Source of the DNA: Astragalus membranaceus
Lineage: Eukaryota; Streptophyta; Magnoliopsida; Fabales; Fabaceae
DNA: 64,000 bases
Reading direction: 5' to 3'
NCBI GenBank assembly: GCA_039519185.1
Contig: CM076854.1
Coordinates: 160,048,666 to 160,112,665 of the forward strand
Shown here: one piece after another, positions 33,650 to 45,460 of the stretch
Numbering within the stretch: position 1 is the first letter of the stretch
Layout: every line of letters starts with the position of its first letter
Made by a program: the position numbers and the translations under genes
Notes under the pieces: generated by a model
The model's input: the letters and a program-made list of their open reading frames with translations, nothing else
Told to the model about the DNA's origin: nothing
Database searches by the model: none

Positions 33650-34250
33650 GTGGAGCGTTAGCATAAAATTAATAGGACCAATGCCAAGGTTAAACTGATA
33701 GCATGAAATTAAAAAGTGCAGTGTTAGGACTGGACCGTAGCATGAAAATAAAAACAGTGCCAGAACTGAATCGGTAGCACAAAATTTAAAAACAGTGTCA
33801 AAGCTGAACCAGTAGCACGAAATGAAAAAGACAATGTCAGGGCTGAACTGGTAGCATGAAATTAAAAACAATGTCAAAGCTGAATCAGTAGCACTAAATT
33901 ATAAATGGAGTCACAGAGCTGAACCTGTTAGCACAAAATTAAAGACAGTGCCAGGGGTGAATCGGTAGCATAAAAACAAAAACAGTGTCAAAGCTGAATC
34001 AGTAACACGAAATTTAAAATCAGTGCCAGAGCTGAATCGGTAACACGAAATTTAAAATCAGTGCGAGAGCTGAATTGATAACACAAAACTGAACCGGTAG
34101 CATGAAAGCAAAACAGTGCCAGAGCTGAATCGGTAGCACAAAATTTAAATAAAAGACAATGTCAGGGCTGAACCAGTAGCATGAAAGTAAAAACGGTGCC
34201 AGAGCTGAATCAGTAGCACGAAATTAAAATACAATTACAGTGTCAGAGAA
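33650..34250. repeat. ~37-bp minisatellite, about 15 units
   Basis: Diverged head-to-tail units of the form GTAGCAYRAAATTAAAAAC followed by AGTGYCAGAGCTGAATCG run for 600 bp. No unique spacers separate the units. Confidence 0.85.
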
Positions 34251-34264
34251 AATTAAAAGACAAT

Positions 34265-34615
34265 GTCACGTAGTTCTTCTTGAAAAATTTTGTTGGTTGG
34301 TTGATTTTATTTTGAAAGGGTTTAAGATCCAAGTTGTACAGCTAAGGTCTCTTAAATCGGAATTGAGAAGATGTACATCTCAATCAAACCTATTTTTATT
34401 AGTTTTATTGGAAAATAGGTGTTAAAGGAAAAAAAAACTGATTGGATACAAAAAAAAATTAATTTCAACTTGACGGGGAGGCCCCGCTCCTACAGTTTGA
34501 CGGAGAATCAATGACTACGTAGTTCTTCTTGGAAGAATCTTGTGTGTTGATTGATTTTAACTTTGAAAGAGTTTAAGATCCAAGTTGTACAACTAATGTC
34601 TCTTAAACCGGGATT
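34265..34615. repeat. ~249-bp-spaced direct duplication
   Basis: ACGTAGTTCTTCTTGAAAAA...AGATCCAAGTTGTAC...TCTCTTAAATCGG occurs near 34268 and, diverged, near 34515. A short GC-rich piece (GGGGAGGCCCCGCTCC) lies between. Confidence 0.55.
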
Positions 34616-34715
34616 GACAGCCCGTTTTTTTTATTAAGTTTTTCTAAAAATAAGTTATACTAATACTAATAGAAACGATTCGAAACCGCTAACGAGTACA
34701 TGACACACGTAAATC

Positions 34716-34801
34716 ACTAAAATCTCAAGAATGTACAATAAACAAATATGTTTGGGATTTTCATAAAAAAATGAAAAATAACGATTAAAATTGGGTGTTC
34801 A
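34716..34801 (+). repeat. Dispersed repeat, copy 2 of 2
   Basis: Near-identical to 30852-30937 in the same orientation. Confidence 0.6.
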
Positions 34802-35735
34802 CAACATCTATTTGGGTTCAATTTGTTCTACCTCATTGCTCTTTTATGTTTCATCCATTTTTTATACATCTAACATAGTTTTGAATATTATTGATGTTCT
34901 CATTTACGATAATTTTATGTATCAGTCTTGTACCATCGTTCCCTCTGACATTGTTGTGTAAGTTTTCTATAGTTTTTCTGCTGATGAATCATGTTGTATA
35001 CAATTTTTTCTGAAAGTACCACAACTTCAATTCTTTTGGCTAACATCACACAATTTTTTGAAAAAAAAAGAATACTTTTATTGTCCACACCTTTTTCCAG
35101 GTGCATCGCACGGGCAATCGACAAGTTCACAAGGTATTTATGGTTGAGAGTAACATGATGAGCAACTCAAGAGCATAACGTGTTGTGTTTGGGATTTTTT
35201 TTTGACGTAGGTTGTGTTTGGGAATTTGGCTTGGGTTAAGTTACTAATTTTTGCCTTTTGGTTTGGCAACAAAGCACTTTTTTTTAATCTATGAGCTTGC
35301 GGGCTACTCGTGGCTCGATCGGGCTAACCCAGTGTGGGTCAGGCCTTTTCTAGGTTGGGCTAAAAAACTCGGATATATAAACTGACTCAATTTCTTCAGC
35401 TCAAGCCCTATATTATTTTGGGCTAGCCCAGCCCAACCCGACGGGCTCGACCTATTTTGTCAGCTCTACTTTCTCAAAAAAAAATGGATATCTACTAATT
35501 TTATGGGTATCTTTGAAAGTTTATTATAATATAATTTTTTTCTTAAATAAAACTTAACAAAATCATGTTAGGTATAAACTAATCTTCATTATTTTTAGAT
35601 ATAAAACTTAACAAGTCTACTCGCCTCGTGCCCATCATGGGTCTCATCCATGGGTATGAGATTTTTTTTCCCAGGAGATGTGGAACTCGTCCCGCCCCCA
35701 TGGAAGCCTCCTATTGCATGCTTTGGTCTCTTGAA
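34802..35735. other. Non-genic stretch with repeat debris
   Basis: A mini poly(T) insertion lies at 35178-35222. A GC-rich block at 35290-35470 with GGGCTAGCCCAGCCCAACC resembles the arm of a hAT-type element, but only one end is visible. Nothing coding was recognised. Confidence 0.35.
35178..35222 (-). mobile_element. Ultra-short poly(T) retroposon tail with target duplication
   Basis: Nine T and one G separate ACGTGTTGTGTTTGGGA from ACGTAGGTTGTGTTTGGGA. The flanking copies differ by a two-base insertion. Confidence 0.5.
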
Positions 35736-36020
35736 CCCTGGGGTTTTCAGAACCGGACCGAATATTTCAACTGGGAATCGCCCAATCCAGTGGTTGTTTC
35801 AACCCCATTTGGACCGCAGGATGGTTAAACCGTCCAATACCGGTTTGAACCGTCATTTTACTCGGTTGAACCGCCCGAAATGTATTTTTTTATTTACTTT
35901 TTCTCCAAAAATTAATTTCTTTTATTTATTTATCATCCGGTTCAACCATGGTTGAACCGACTAAACCATGACCCGGAGGTCTCGCCGGTTCGATCTCCGG
36001 TCTGGTTTTAAAAACATTTG
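35735..36020. mobile_element. AACCGG-rich inverted-repeat element
   Basis: The left end TTTTCAGAACCGGACCG and right end CGGTCTGGTTTTAAAAA are roughly inverse, with GGTTGAACCG/CGGTTCAACC palindromes inside. It resembles the hAT-type element at 26.9 kb but no clear target duplication was found. Confidence 0.45.
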
Positions 36021-36298
36021 AACTACCAACCGACCTTTACCACAAACTTAAAACAAAGTCAATACAGATAGTATATAATTAAAATTAAAAACGAAAACTA
36101 AAAAGCACAAATCTCTTTAGAAGTATGGTCGCAAAACTATAGGTACATTAACATGATCTTTTACGTCTTCACGGTGTGGTTAACTAGAGTTGAAAAATAC
36201 AATTGTTATGCTTAATTAATCATGAAACATAAATAGCCATTACATCACTTCCAATCATAACTATTTATAAAGCTACAATTTCTTCCCAGCAACTCATC

Positions 36299-39200
36299 TC
36301 AATCCTTGACTGATGTCCGTAGTATCTTCACGTCATGGACGGGCCTGAATAAGTGAATGAAGAAATGCTTGAATCATTTTTCTAAAAAGTTCATCAAAGA
36401 TTGACAAAGGAAAATCATGTATGTGTATATATAAAGAGTAAAATAACGGCTAATTTTTGGAAATTTAAAAAATAATCAAATCTTAACTATAACTCTAATA
36501 GTTCTTTTATTTTCCATGGTTGCATTCCCAATTTTCAATTGGTAAATATGTGGATTACTTCAATATCAATTAAATGTGGCAGTGTAGGGTTACTAGCATA
36601 AGAATCAAGGCAATAACAATAAGGCGTAAAGTCATGGGAATAACACACATGAAAATAACAAAGGCGTAAGGCCTAATTCCGTCAACAAAAAAATAAGGCA
36701 TAAAGGTGTAAGACGTCCCTCACCGGAATGTACGTAAAATGAAATTATACACAAAATTAGGCCTTGTCATGGTAACTACTTGCCAAGCTAAGGCCATGGC
36801 CTAGCACTATATACAGGGGGCCATGATCAATGCCACCAAGTAGTGGTTTACTGATTTGATGATTAATTTAGAAGTGTCATTAAACTATTGTAAGCAAGAT
36901 TGTTGATTTGTGTGAAGTATCTGTTCAAATAGTTTATCTTGAAAGACATCCGACAACATACCTGTCATTGTTATCTGTTTGGACACTGCCAAGTCTTTTG
37001 ATAATTTCCATTCCCGTGCATATTCTTCCAAATATTGTGTGTTTTCCTAGTTGAAATAGAAACATAAATTAAGTATCAATACTCAATAGGCATTCCAAAA
37101 GTTTCATGATATGAAACAGAATGATTAATCATAAATTAAGACACCCAACTTGATCATTTATTTAACCATTCCGATGCTAAGGTTATGCTTCAAATTTACT
37201 TGAGTCAACTGTAGTAGTTAGTGAAAAAGTAGCAAGTATCATTTATGTTTACCATGAACTCGGAGATTATATTAGAGAACTCCAAAACAGCTTTTAAAAG
37301 AAATTGATGAAGGGGAAGAAAAAAAATAGACAGTTGGATGATAAAATGCACTGAGAATATGCATGCAGCAATATACCCCAAAAAGGAGAAATTTTCAAAA
37401 ACATAACAAGAAGTTGTCTTATAACCATTTTGCGGATCTGGAACCTCTGGTCCATGCTGGCGCAACACGTATTGCGCGCAGCAGAGGATCCGCACTCCCA
37501 TTTTGCATATATCCAGCATTAAGATGTTATATAAACTTCGCTGATTGCTTATAAGCTATGCCTACTGATATCATCACTTGTTCATCTTTCTTTGCCATCA
37601 GTGACCTTGGACTTCATTTTATAATGATTGAAAAGGGCAACATAAATGAATATTTCCAATTTTCCATGATTTGGTGATTATACAGATCAATATCTCATGC
37701 AAAGCAAAAGCAAAAGTCAAAAGACGAAAAAATAAAAGGACAGGAAGTGTACATAATACAATTCTGAAACCATTTTTCTTGTCATAGCTATGCAATGGGA
37801 AAGTTTGTGACACAAGCATGGCGCTGTGTCCATAAACCAGTACTTGTGTACACTTTACTATCATTTAACAAAGTTACTTAGATGGGAGTAGAAGCTCAGA
37901 ATCCTCACTATGCATGTGGGCAACACAGTGCAGAACAAAAATTATCAAGATGAACCCACAAGTAAAAATAATTTCTAATAGGAATGGCTTACTGTTTTAA
38001 AATTCTAAAGTAAAGTAGAAGAAAGAATCACAGAAGATTACCATCTAGAGAGGGGCATGGTGCCAGAGTAATAAAGAACTGACTACCATTAGTATTTGGG
38101 CCAGCATTTGCCATGGATAAGATACCAGCACCAGTGTGCTTCAACTCTTGTTTAATCTCATCTTCAAATTTTTGACTGTCATAAACAACAAAGTAAGCAA
38201 AGTGATAATTCATCAAGTAACAAAAAAAACTCACAAAAACGCAACAGCAACAATATACAGTTGTGTTATTTGAACATCAAAATACACAGACACCGTATGT
38301 GTTTATTACTATTTCTCTTGCTTTTTATCTTCTATAACTTACACACATTTCAAATACAGTCAAAAACCAAAGGACACCGTATTTGATTTCCAAAAAACAA
38401 AATCCAAAATTTTGATGCAGAAATGGTCTCCGAATGTGTGAAGACACTATCATTATAGTCTCTGAATGTATTGAAATTGCAGATACATTCTCAAATGTCT
38501 CTTTAATAAGTCATTTTGGTCGTTAAATGTGAGTTTTGTTAATCATTTTGGTTTTCAAATGTGTTTTTTGTTGGTCAATTTAGTCCATAAATCAAAATTA
38601 CTAACAAAAGAGATACATAGGTACGTGTTTGCAATTTCGATAGATTCAAGAGTTATAATGAGAGTGCCTCACACTTTCAAGGACAAAGATAACTATTTAC
38701 CCCATAAAACATTTATGAAAAATTAATAGGTTTAAATGACATTTACACCCCGGCAAATATCACGTTTATCCATTTACCCCCCTCAAAAAAAAACTTTTAA
38801 AACAAACCCTGCAAAATGTAACTGTATCCAGTTACCCGTCTCCTGTTAGTTTTGGCTAACGGCGTTAATATTTGCAGGGGTAACTAGAAACACTTAATAT
38901 TTGCAGGGGTAACTACCACCCACTTAATATTTGCAGGGGTAACTAAAAACACTTAATATTTGCAGGGGGTTAACTAGATCCCAAATGTCAGCCAAGTCAA
39001 CCTAGACTTAATGTTATTAGCCAAAACTAACAGCAGGGGGTAACTGGATACAATTACATTTTGCAGGGTTTGTTTTAAAAGTTTTTTTTTTGTGGAGAAA
39101 GTAAATGGATAAACGTGATATTTGCAGGGGTAAATGATATTTAAGCCAAATTAATATAACAAAAATGATGATAATAATAATAAGCTTAGGCAGTGTACCC

Positions 39201-39616
39201 ATATATGGACTCTCCTCCCCTTCCTGTTCCAGTGGGATCTCCACCTTGTACTATAAAGTCCTATTGAATAAATCCATGTTACAATATTATCCATTATTTT
39301 CCTTTTTAGTTGAGAGTGGTATCCAATGTAGGAGATAGATAGGTCGGTACCTTGATGATCCTGTGAAACTTAACATTGTCATAATAACCTCTACGAGACA
39401 GTTCGATGAAGTTCCTGCAAGTTCTCGGTGCATGCTTGAAGTACAGCTAAAAGTAAAACCCCCAAAAAATTAAGGAAAAAAAAGTAAATTAGGTATTTTT
39501 GCGAGCAACTGAAGAAGTACGGGAAAATTCGACAAAGAATATACCTCGACGGTGAAGGAACCCATGGAGGTTTCTAGAGTTACCTCCGGAGCGCCACCTT
39601 CCGCGCTTGCCCACAT
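36299..39616 (-). CDS. CYP18-2: Peptidyl-prolyl isomerase, CYP18-2/PPIL1 type
   Basis: Six exons (39545-39616, 39351-39446, 39199-39260, 38042-38175, 36962-37046, 36299-36344) join with GT-AG borders and matching phases into 164 residues, the usual length. The start MWASAEGGAPEVTLETSMGS is characteristic. Cyclophilin catalytic segments are seen in KFHRIIKDFIVQGGDPTGTG, GSQFFITLAP and SLDGKHTIFGR; the last has His where CypA has Trp, as in PPIL1. It catalyses proline cis-trans isomerisation. PPIL1-type cyclophilins bind the splicing factor SKIP/SNW1 in spliceosomes, so a nuclear role is expected. The third intron holds a Mutator-type MITE. It is head to head with the ELM1-like gene, 155 bp apart. 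The end reads TSVKD rather than a typical TKVID, a minor difference. It appears intact. Confidence 0.93.
36671..36705 (+). mobile_element. Possible ultra-short poly(A) retroposon tail
   Basis: CCTAATTCCGTCAAC plus poly(A) lies between AAGGCGTAAGG and AAGGCATAAAGG. It sits in the fifth intron of the cyclophilin gene. The duplication is short and imperfect. Confidence 0.35.
38729..39147. mobile_element. Mutator-type MITE in a cyclophilin intron, 9-bp target duplication
   Basis: The ends GGTTTAAATGACATTTACA and the inverse of GGCTTAAATATCATTTAC bound 419 bp, flanked by a perfect AAATTAATA direct repeat (38720-38728 and 39148-39156). The arms share GCAAATAT...CATTTACCCCCC and AAAACTTTTAAAA blocks with the element at 17117-19921, so it is the same family. 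The middle contains several copies of CACTTAATATTTGCAGGGG. Confidence 0.85.
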
Positions 39617-39771
39617 TTTTCTCACGCAACAATTCAATTTCTCCCAAACTCGGCAATAAAATGAAAAGAAAACCCTTACATTGGGCCGGGCCGAGTCGAC
39701 CCGACCCGGCCCAACTTAACTGTTAATTTTCCTCCCCCTCCTTTCTTTTGAGATTTGAATGGAAGCGAGCG
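39617..39771. promoter_or_regulatory. Shared promoter region between CYP18-2 and ELM1-like genes
   Basis: Only 155 bp separate the two start codons. The spacer contains TTGGGCCGGGCC (site II motif TGGGCC at 39682-39687) and an inverted GGCCCA at 39708-39713, with a telo-box-like AAAACCCTTA beside them. Such motifs mark TCP-bound promoters of plant housekeeping genes and work in both orientations. No TATA box is evident. Confidence 0.65.
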
Positions 39772-39782
39772 ATGGGTGGTGA
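39759..39782 (+). other. Short upstream reading frame overlapping the ELM1 start
   Basis: An ATG 13 bp before the main start opens a seven-codon frame (MEASDGW) whose stop TGA lies inside the main coding region, in another frame. If transcripts include it, it would compete for initiation. The main ATG context (GCGATGG) is good. Confidence 0.55.
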
Positions 39783-42700
39783 TGAGATGATGGACGGTGC
39801 AATTCGACGAGTAGTTATAATCGGAAACGGCTTCGCCGGCGCTGAGAATCAGAGCGTCGGCTTAGTCCGTGCTCTTGGTCTCACCAATCGCCTCTCCTTA
39901 TACGTAAGCTTCCATTCTTTTCTTTTCTTTTCTTTTCACATCATATCATAGATATTCAATTCTCTTATGTTCTGTGGCTTCGTTGCATTGCAGCGCGTTA
40001 CGAGACCTCGAGGAGGAATCAATAGATGGCTTCAATGGCTTCCTGTTTCTATTCATAGAAAGTTAAACTCCGTTATCAGAAAGCTCTCCGGCAATTCACG
40101 CTTTCCGTTTCCCTCTCACAACATTGGTAGGTAACGTCATTTCAATTTTCAATTTCTGCTTATTTCATTTGCTTAGCATTGACGTCACGGTAGTTCTGTT
40201 TAGGAATATCTAATGTCTTAGAAGCTGATGCTCACCGCATTGCGTTGATGGCTCGTGAAACGTTTTACAAGTATGTCATTTTGTGAATTGAATACGATTA
40301 TAGTGAATCGCAGGTGCATAATCACCGTAATCACCGTTTCTTTTACTGATCTTTAGGGATGGTCCGTTGTTGGTTGTTGCTTCTGGACGAGACACCATTT
40401 CTGTTGCCACCTCCATTAAACGGTTAGCTCCAGAAAATGTTTTTCTTGTTCAGGTTAAACTTTGCACTTTTATCTTTTTATTTCTGTCCAGTGTAAAGAA
40501 ATTCATGTGATGTTTGAATTGATTGCCATCAGTGTACATTCATTGAAATAATTGATGATTGTATTGGTGGCTTCTTTTTGATAACTTGTCATTTTCCAAT
40601 TCATATGTGCACGGCTAATGTATGATAGATGAAGACATACATTTTGTATATTGCTGTTTAACTCCCTTGGATGCTTGATTCAGATACAACATCCGAGATT
40701 CTACCTGAATAGGTTTGATCTTGTGATTACTCCCCGCCATGATTACTATCCCTTGACTCCTCATGCGCAGAGGCAACTACCTTGGTTTCTTAGGAGATGG
40801 GTCACTCCATGGGAACCTCCTGGTCGGAATGTGGTAGGTATTGTGGTTGTGTGGTAGCTAATGATGTCTCTGCCTAAGAAAATTACTTTTATGGTTTTCA
40901 TATCTCTGATTTTACATTATTACAGGTCCTCACTGTGGGAGCACTTCATCGAGCTGATTCCACTGCTCTTAGGGTTGCAGCTTCTGCTTGGCATGATGAG
41001 TTGGCAAATCTACCAAAACCCTTGCTTGTGGTTAATATCGGTGGACCTACAGGTATTTTATTTTGCATTGAGGAACTTATATTTTCCTATTGTATTTTTT
41101 GAAGCTTTATCATTATAATTAAGATTTATGTAGTTTGATTTTATGTATAATTGGTATTACTAAAAGCTCATGCACCTGGTGATTGCATGTCATAAAAGTG
41201 TGAAATGTGCATTAAGCTAGGCCTAGAAGTCTCCGGGTGTTACTTTTTATGCTCATTTTAATCAAGAGTGTTGTCTATGTCTATAGGAAAATTTAGTGCG
41301 TCCTTTCATTTATTAATAATGGAATTTCCTCTCTTTGTTTTTTTGTTGAAAAGCCCTCTTTTTTCCTCTATGGTTTGATCACCCCTTACATATTACAAAC
41401 TCTTTTTTATGACTCTATAACCTAAGCTTTAATTACAGTAAAGGAATTGCTTATCATACATCTAATATTGGGCACATTTTAAACATTTTAGATGTTTGTA
41501 TTGTACTGGGCAGATTTTAGAATTTAGAAAAGCTGGGTAGGTCAATATTGCATATCTCAATGCTCATTTGTACCAACCTTTTATCGTGGTGTTAATCGTT
41601 AGTGTATTTTTTCCTTTTGTCAGGCAATTGTCCCTACGGTGTGGATCTTGCAAAGAAATTGGTGGTTATGCTTCAGAATGTTCTATGGAGCTGTGGGACA
41701 ATCAGAATTTCTTTCTCTAGAAGAACTCCTGAGAAGGTATAAAAAATTATGCAAACTGAAAGAATCATTTTGCCTTTTCAGTCCATAGGTTGTGTATAGC
41801 TATAATAAGTTTTGGCTTCTGCCATGAGCGTGCTCATGGTTGGTGACGATTTAGCTGTAAAACACTGAAATCTGATCTGGTCTTGGGCATGTATCAATGA
41901 TGTTGCCCGGAGGGATGGGGGCCTCACTTTAGGTATCCTCTGATAATTATTTCAAATTTTCTATTCATTGCAGATCTCCGAAATCTTGGTCAAAGAATTT
42001 GCCACAAATCCTAAGGTCCAAATATGGGATGGTGAAGGTACTTAGTTGTCATATTCTGTGAATAGTAAGGGAGGACATTCATACCTGTTCTGGGACTGGA
42101 GATTACTTAATGTGAATTCTTTTTTATTACGATTAGGTCCAAATCCACATATGGGACATCTGGCCTGGGCTGATAGCTTTGTTATCACGGCTGATTCAGT
42201 TAGTATGTTGAGTGAGGCCTGCAGTACTGGGTATGCATAATTGATATTAATCAGCATCCATCTCATGAAAGAAAAAAAAAGTCAAAAAGGAAATTCTTCA
42301 TTTAAAAAGTTCCTTAAAGTAAAATTATCAGTGTCATGCCCCATATCTTTTACTACAGGAAGCCTGTTTATGTAATTGGCGCAGAACTGTGTACATGGAA
42401 GTTTGCTGACTTCCAAAATTCTTTGCAAAAACAAGGAGTTGCTCGACCATTCACTGGGATGGAGAACGTGAGTTGGAAGATGTCCTCTAATGTTCTCTTT
42501 TTTTGTGTTTAAATTTATATCAGTCTTCAACTCAGAATGCATATTTTATCGTTCTAAGAAAATTTTCTTGTTTTATCGGTTTTTTACTTTTCTTGTTTCA
42601 TGTTACAATTCCATATATATACATGTCATAAATTCTAGAAGAATTTTCCAAATGGTCCTACCAGAAATATTTTTGTGGTCTTTTTTTTCCTTATATCTAG

Positions 42701-42901
42701 AAGCAGCCTCTTTCCTGGCCTGTAGTTGTTGGCTTGTTGCTGGCAGATGTTTTGTTGAATAAATGTCGCCCTCTACTAATTTGTGTTTTGAAAAGACAGA
42801 TAACTGAAAGCTGGGGTTATCCTCCACTGAATGACACTGCAGAAGCTGCTAGTCAAGTGATTGTTGCGCTTGCTCAGCGAGGATGGGCAGTTCGTGCATG
42901 A
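39772..42901 (+). CDS. ELM1: ELM1-like mitochondrial fission protein
   Basis: Eleven exons (39772-39903, 39994-40126, 40204-40270, 40357-40453, 40684-40833, 40926-41052, 41624-41736, 41974-42037, 42137-42230, 42359-42467, 42800-42901) join in phase into 395 residues. The product matches the Mito_fiss_Elm1 (DUF1022) family: VVIIGNGFAGAENQSVGLVR, YRVTRPRGG, VQIQHPRFYLNRFDLVITPR, HDYYPLTPHAQ, WHDELANLPKPLLVVNIGGP, PNPHMGHLAWADSF and ESWGYPPLNDTAEAA. In Arabidopsis ELM1 sits on the mitochondrial outer surface and recruits the dynamin DRP3A for fission. This protein is somewhat shorter than I recall for Arabidopsis ELM1 (about 430 residues), with a shorter N-terminus and a smaller loop after the RPRGG region, so a paralogue is possible. 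No stop or frameshift was seen. Confidence 0.93.
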
Positions 42902-45460
42902 TGATTTCCTAAGCCTCCCGAGTTTCCTTTGGAACTCTAGGATATCACTGAAGATACCTGACTGAAGAGGAAACGTTGTCTTGTCCAATTTCCACTGGCT
43001 AGTGTTTGGCTTCAAAGTGCTTGCTCGCCAAGGCAGATTTCTTCTCTTGCAAAGGTCAACAGAAATATTTCTGACTTAAGTGAAGTGGGCAATGGAGCAA
43101 GAACTATTGTTTGTTTGTAAAAGAATTTTGATTTTTTTACTTTTTAACCTTCTCCCAATAATTATTGTTCAGAACATATTAGATAGGCGGCCTGTTACAT
43201 CCCAGTCGTTAATTTTTATCAGCTGAGGATATGTATCTTAATGTAAAATGCATTGTATTGAATGAGATAATTTTAGCCACACTACGCATTCTTTGATTTG
43301 TTTCTTATTCCAGTCTCTCCTTGTCCACCAAACGTTACTTTGCTCATGCTATTGCAGTCTGTGTCATTCGTTTATTTATGTTAGTAATGTTGGTGGAGAA
43401 TTAAATCACACATCGCCAGATCGCCTTATCTCTCAAACCCTTACATTCCTCCACTAAACCATATTACCACTCCATATGCTAAGATAGGATATTGAATTAG
43501 CTTTGCTATGCAACGCGTCAAAAGTAAGCTATACTATCGAGCGGGGCAAAAGAGAAATTATAAAGAGTGAAATAGATGAGAGAAAGTGTAAGAAGAGAGG
43601 AATAGGGTTGATTGAGGTATTGTTTAAAGTAAGAGAAAGAGAAGAGAAATATAAGTAAGAGAAGTTAAAATATTTTTGAAAAGACAAAAAGGTCATTATT
43701 TCAATAAACAATGTTGCATTGGTGTTCACAACGTAAGGGTAAAAATGAAATTGTCAAAATATATTTCATCTCTTTCATTGCACATACACAAAGAAATAAG
43801 AACTTGTATAGATTTACTTTTTTAGTCTCGCGCATGTGTTTCTCTTTAGTTTCAAACAACAGAAGTTCTCTCTCTTCATTATCGTTCTCGCCTCGAGTTC
43901 TCTCCTCATCATTTCACATGTACTCCTCTGGCTCATTTATAAGCAAAATTAATCATTTTCACACAGATTAAGAGATATAGTTAGTTTCTTGATTTTCTAT
44001 AATACAATTATAGAAATATGATAACTCCTTAAAAATGCATTAAAAACTGAGTTAAATATACATGCTTGTCGTATAGCCATAAGAGCATTGATAATTAGGA
44101 CGAAACAAAAAGTATGACCTACATAAAAATATTTGTAAGCCTAAGAAAACACGGGAGAAGGGTACAAAATAAGTTGCCGCGTCATTTTCTTATGTTTCGT
44201 TTGTACCACGAAGCACTTTCCTAAACGTAATGCATTTAATTTACCATAATACTCCAACGTGTACTAATAATCCTTGCTCGGCGGATGTAAGTAATAGATT
44301 ATGGGGGCAATCGCCCCCATAACCTAAAATATCTGTGTTGAAATATACTTAATAAAATGGTTTTGCCCCCATAAAAATTTAAGTGTTGCCCTCATTGAGA
44401 CAGTCTTTTTTAAAAATGGATGAACAAAGTAATAAAACATAGAAGGGAGAATAAATTGATACTAATTAGTTCTTCTAATTTTAGCACACATCTAACACTA
44501 AATACATACAGTGACATAAAATACATCAAATTTTACTGGTTTGATTTTTTTGTTAAAGAGATTGTGTGTTTCGTAAAAACTTAATAAACAAAATCTTAAA
44601 TGAAAATATTATAGATTACACTTGTCCCTACTAACTAAAATTTTTGGATCCATCATCGTTGGAAACCGCTATTTTTTTTATCAATAGAAATGACTATAGA
44701 AGAATAATTTTAATGTCGTAGCCCACTTTATAAATTGTTTGGGAATTTGTGTTTTGGGAGCATAGAATCTCCCATGAAAGATTAAAATAAAACTAGTTTA
44801 AAGGGTAATTTTGGAACAATCATATCAAGTATTATTAAAATAGGTAAGTTTTGCTTATATTTTGAGGGTGTTTCTAGGGCGATAGAGCAAATCAAATCCC
44901 TCATCGGTGAACCATTAAACATGACCGTAAGATGTAGTATAAAAATTCATCAACGGTTGAGATTTCATACTGGTTGATTCAATCTTAAGCATCCTCACCA
45001 CTCATACTGGTTATTTTTTTCTTCTTATAAATTAGTCCAGAGAGAGTAACATCAAAGCGGTAGAGACCGTGCTCAATATATGACGAGAATTTTTAGACCC
45101 AAACCCTAATTATCTTCACACTATTTATGTTACATGACCAATAATTTTATTTTTTTATAATATAAATAAATATAAATATAATTCCACCTACTGATGAAAA
45201 AAATATAATTCCACCTTTAAATAAATAAATAAACAGAGTGTTGCTGCGGCCATATCCTTTCCCTACTCGTTTTCGGTCGAAGCAGATTCAACTTTGAATA
45301 TCATTCAATCCATCAATTCGAGTGACTAGGTTTGTTCTTGTGTTGGAGTGAATAGTGAGACTAGTCAATTCTTGATCTTAGAGTGGAAAAGAAGACAATA
45401 AAGTAAAGATTCTCTTCTCTTGTGAGGGTTTAGACTTTAGAGTGAGTGTTTATCTGAAAA
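42902..45460. other. ELM1 3' flank and intergenic region before DCP1
   Basis: The first ~400 bp are likely the ELM1 3' UTR (AATGAGATAATTTT near 43260 could serve as a poly(A) signal region). A compact perfect hairpin ATGGGGGC-AATC-GCCCCCAT lies near 44308-44330. A mini retroposon tail lies at 45165-45215. No other gene was recognised. Confidence 0.5.
45165..45215 (+). mobile_element. Ultra-short poly(A) retroposon tail with 15-bp target duplication
   Basis: ACTGATGAAAAA is bracketed by two exact copies of AATATAATTCCACCT. The insert is essentially a stub and an A tail on the plus strand. Confidence 0.55.

Noticed and set aside
33650..34250. Regular repeats resembling a CRISPR array
   Set aside because: Units are head to tail without unique spacers, they diverge gradually, and the sequence is a plant nuclear one.
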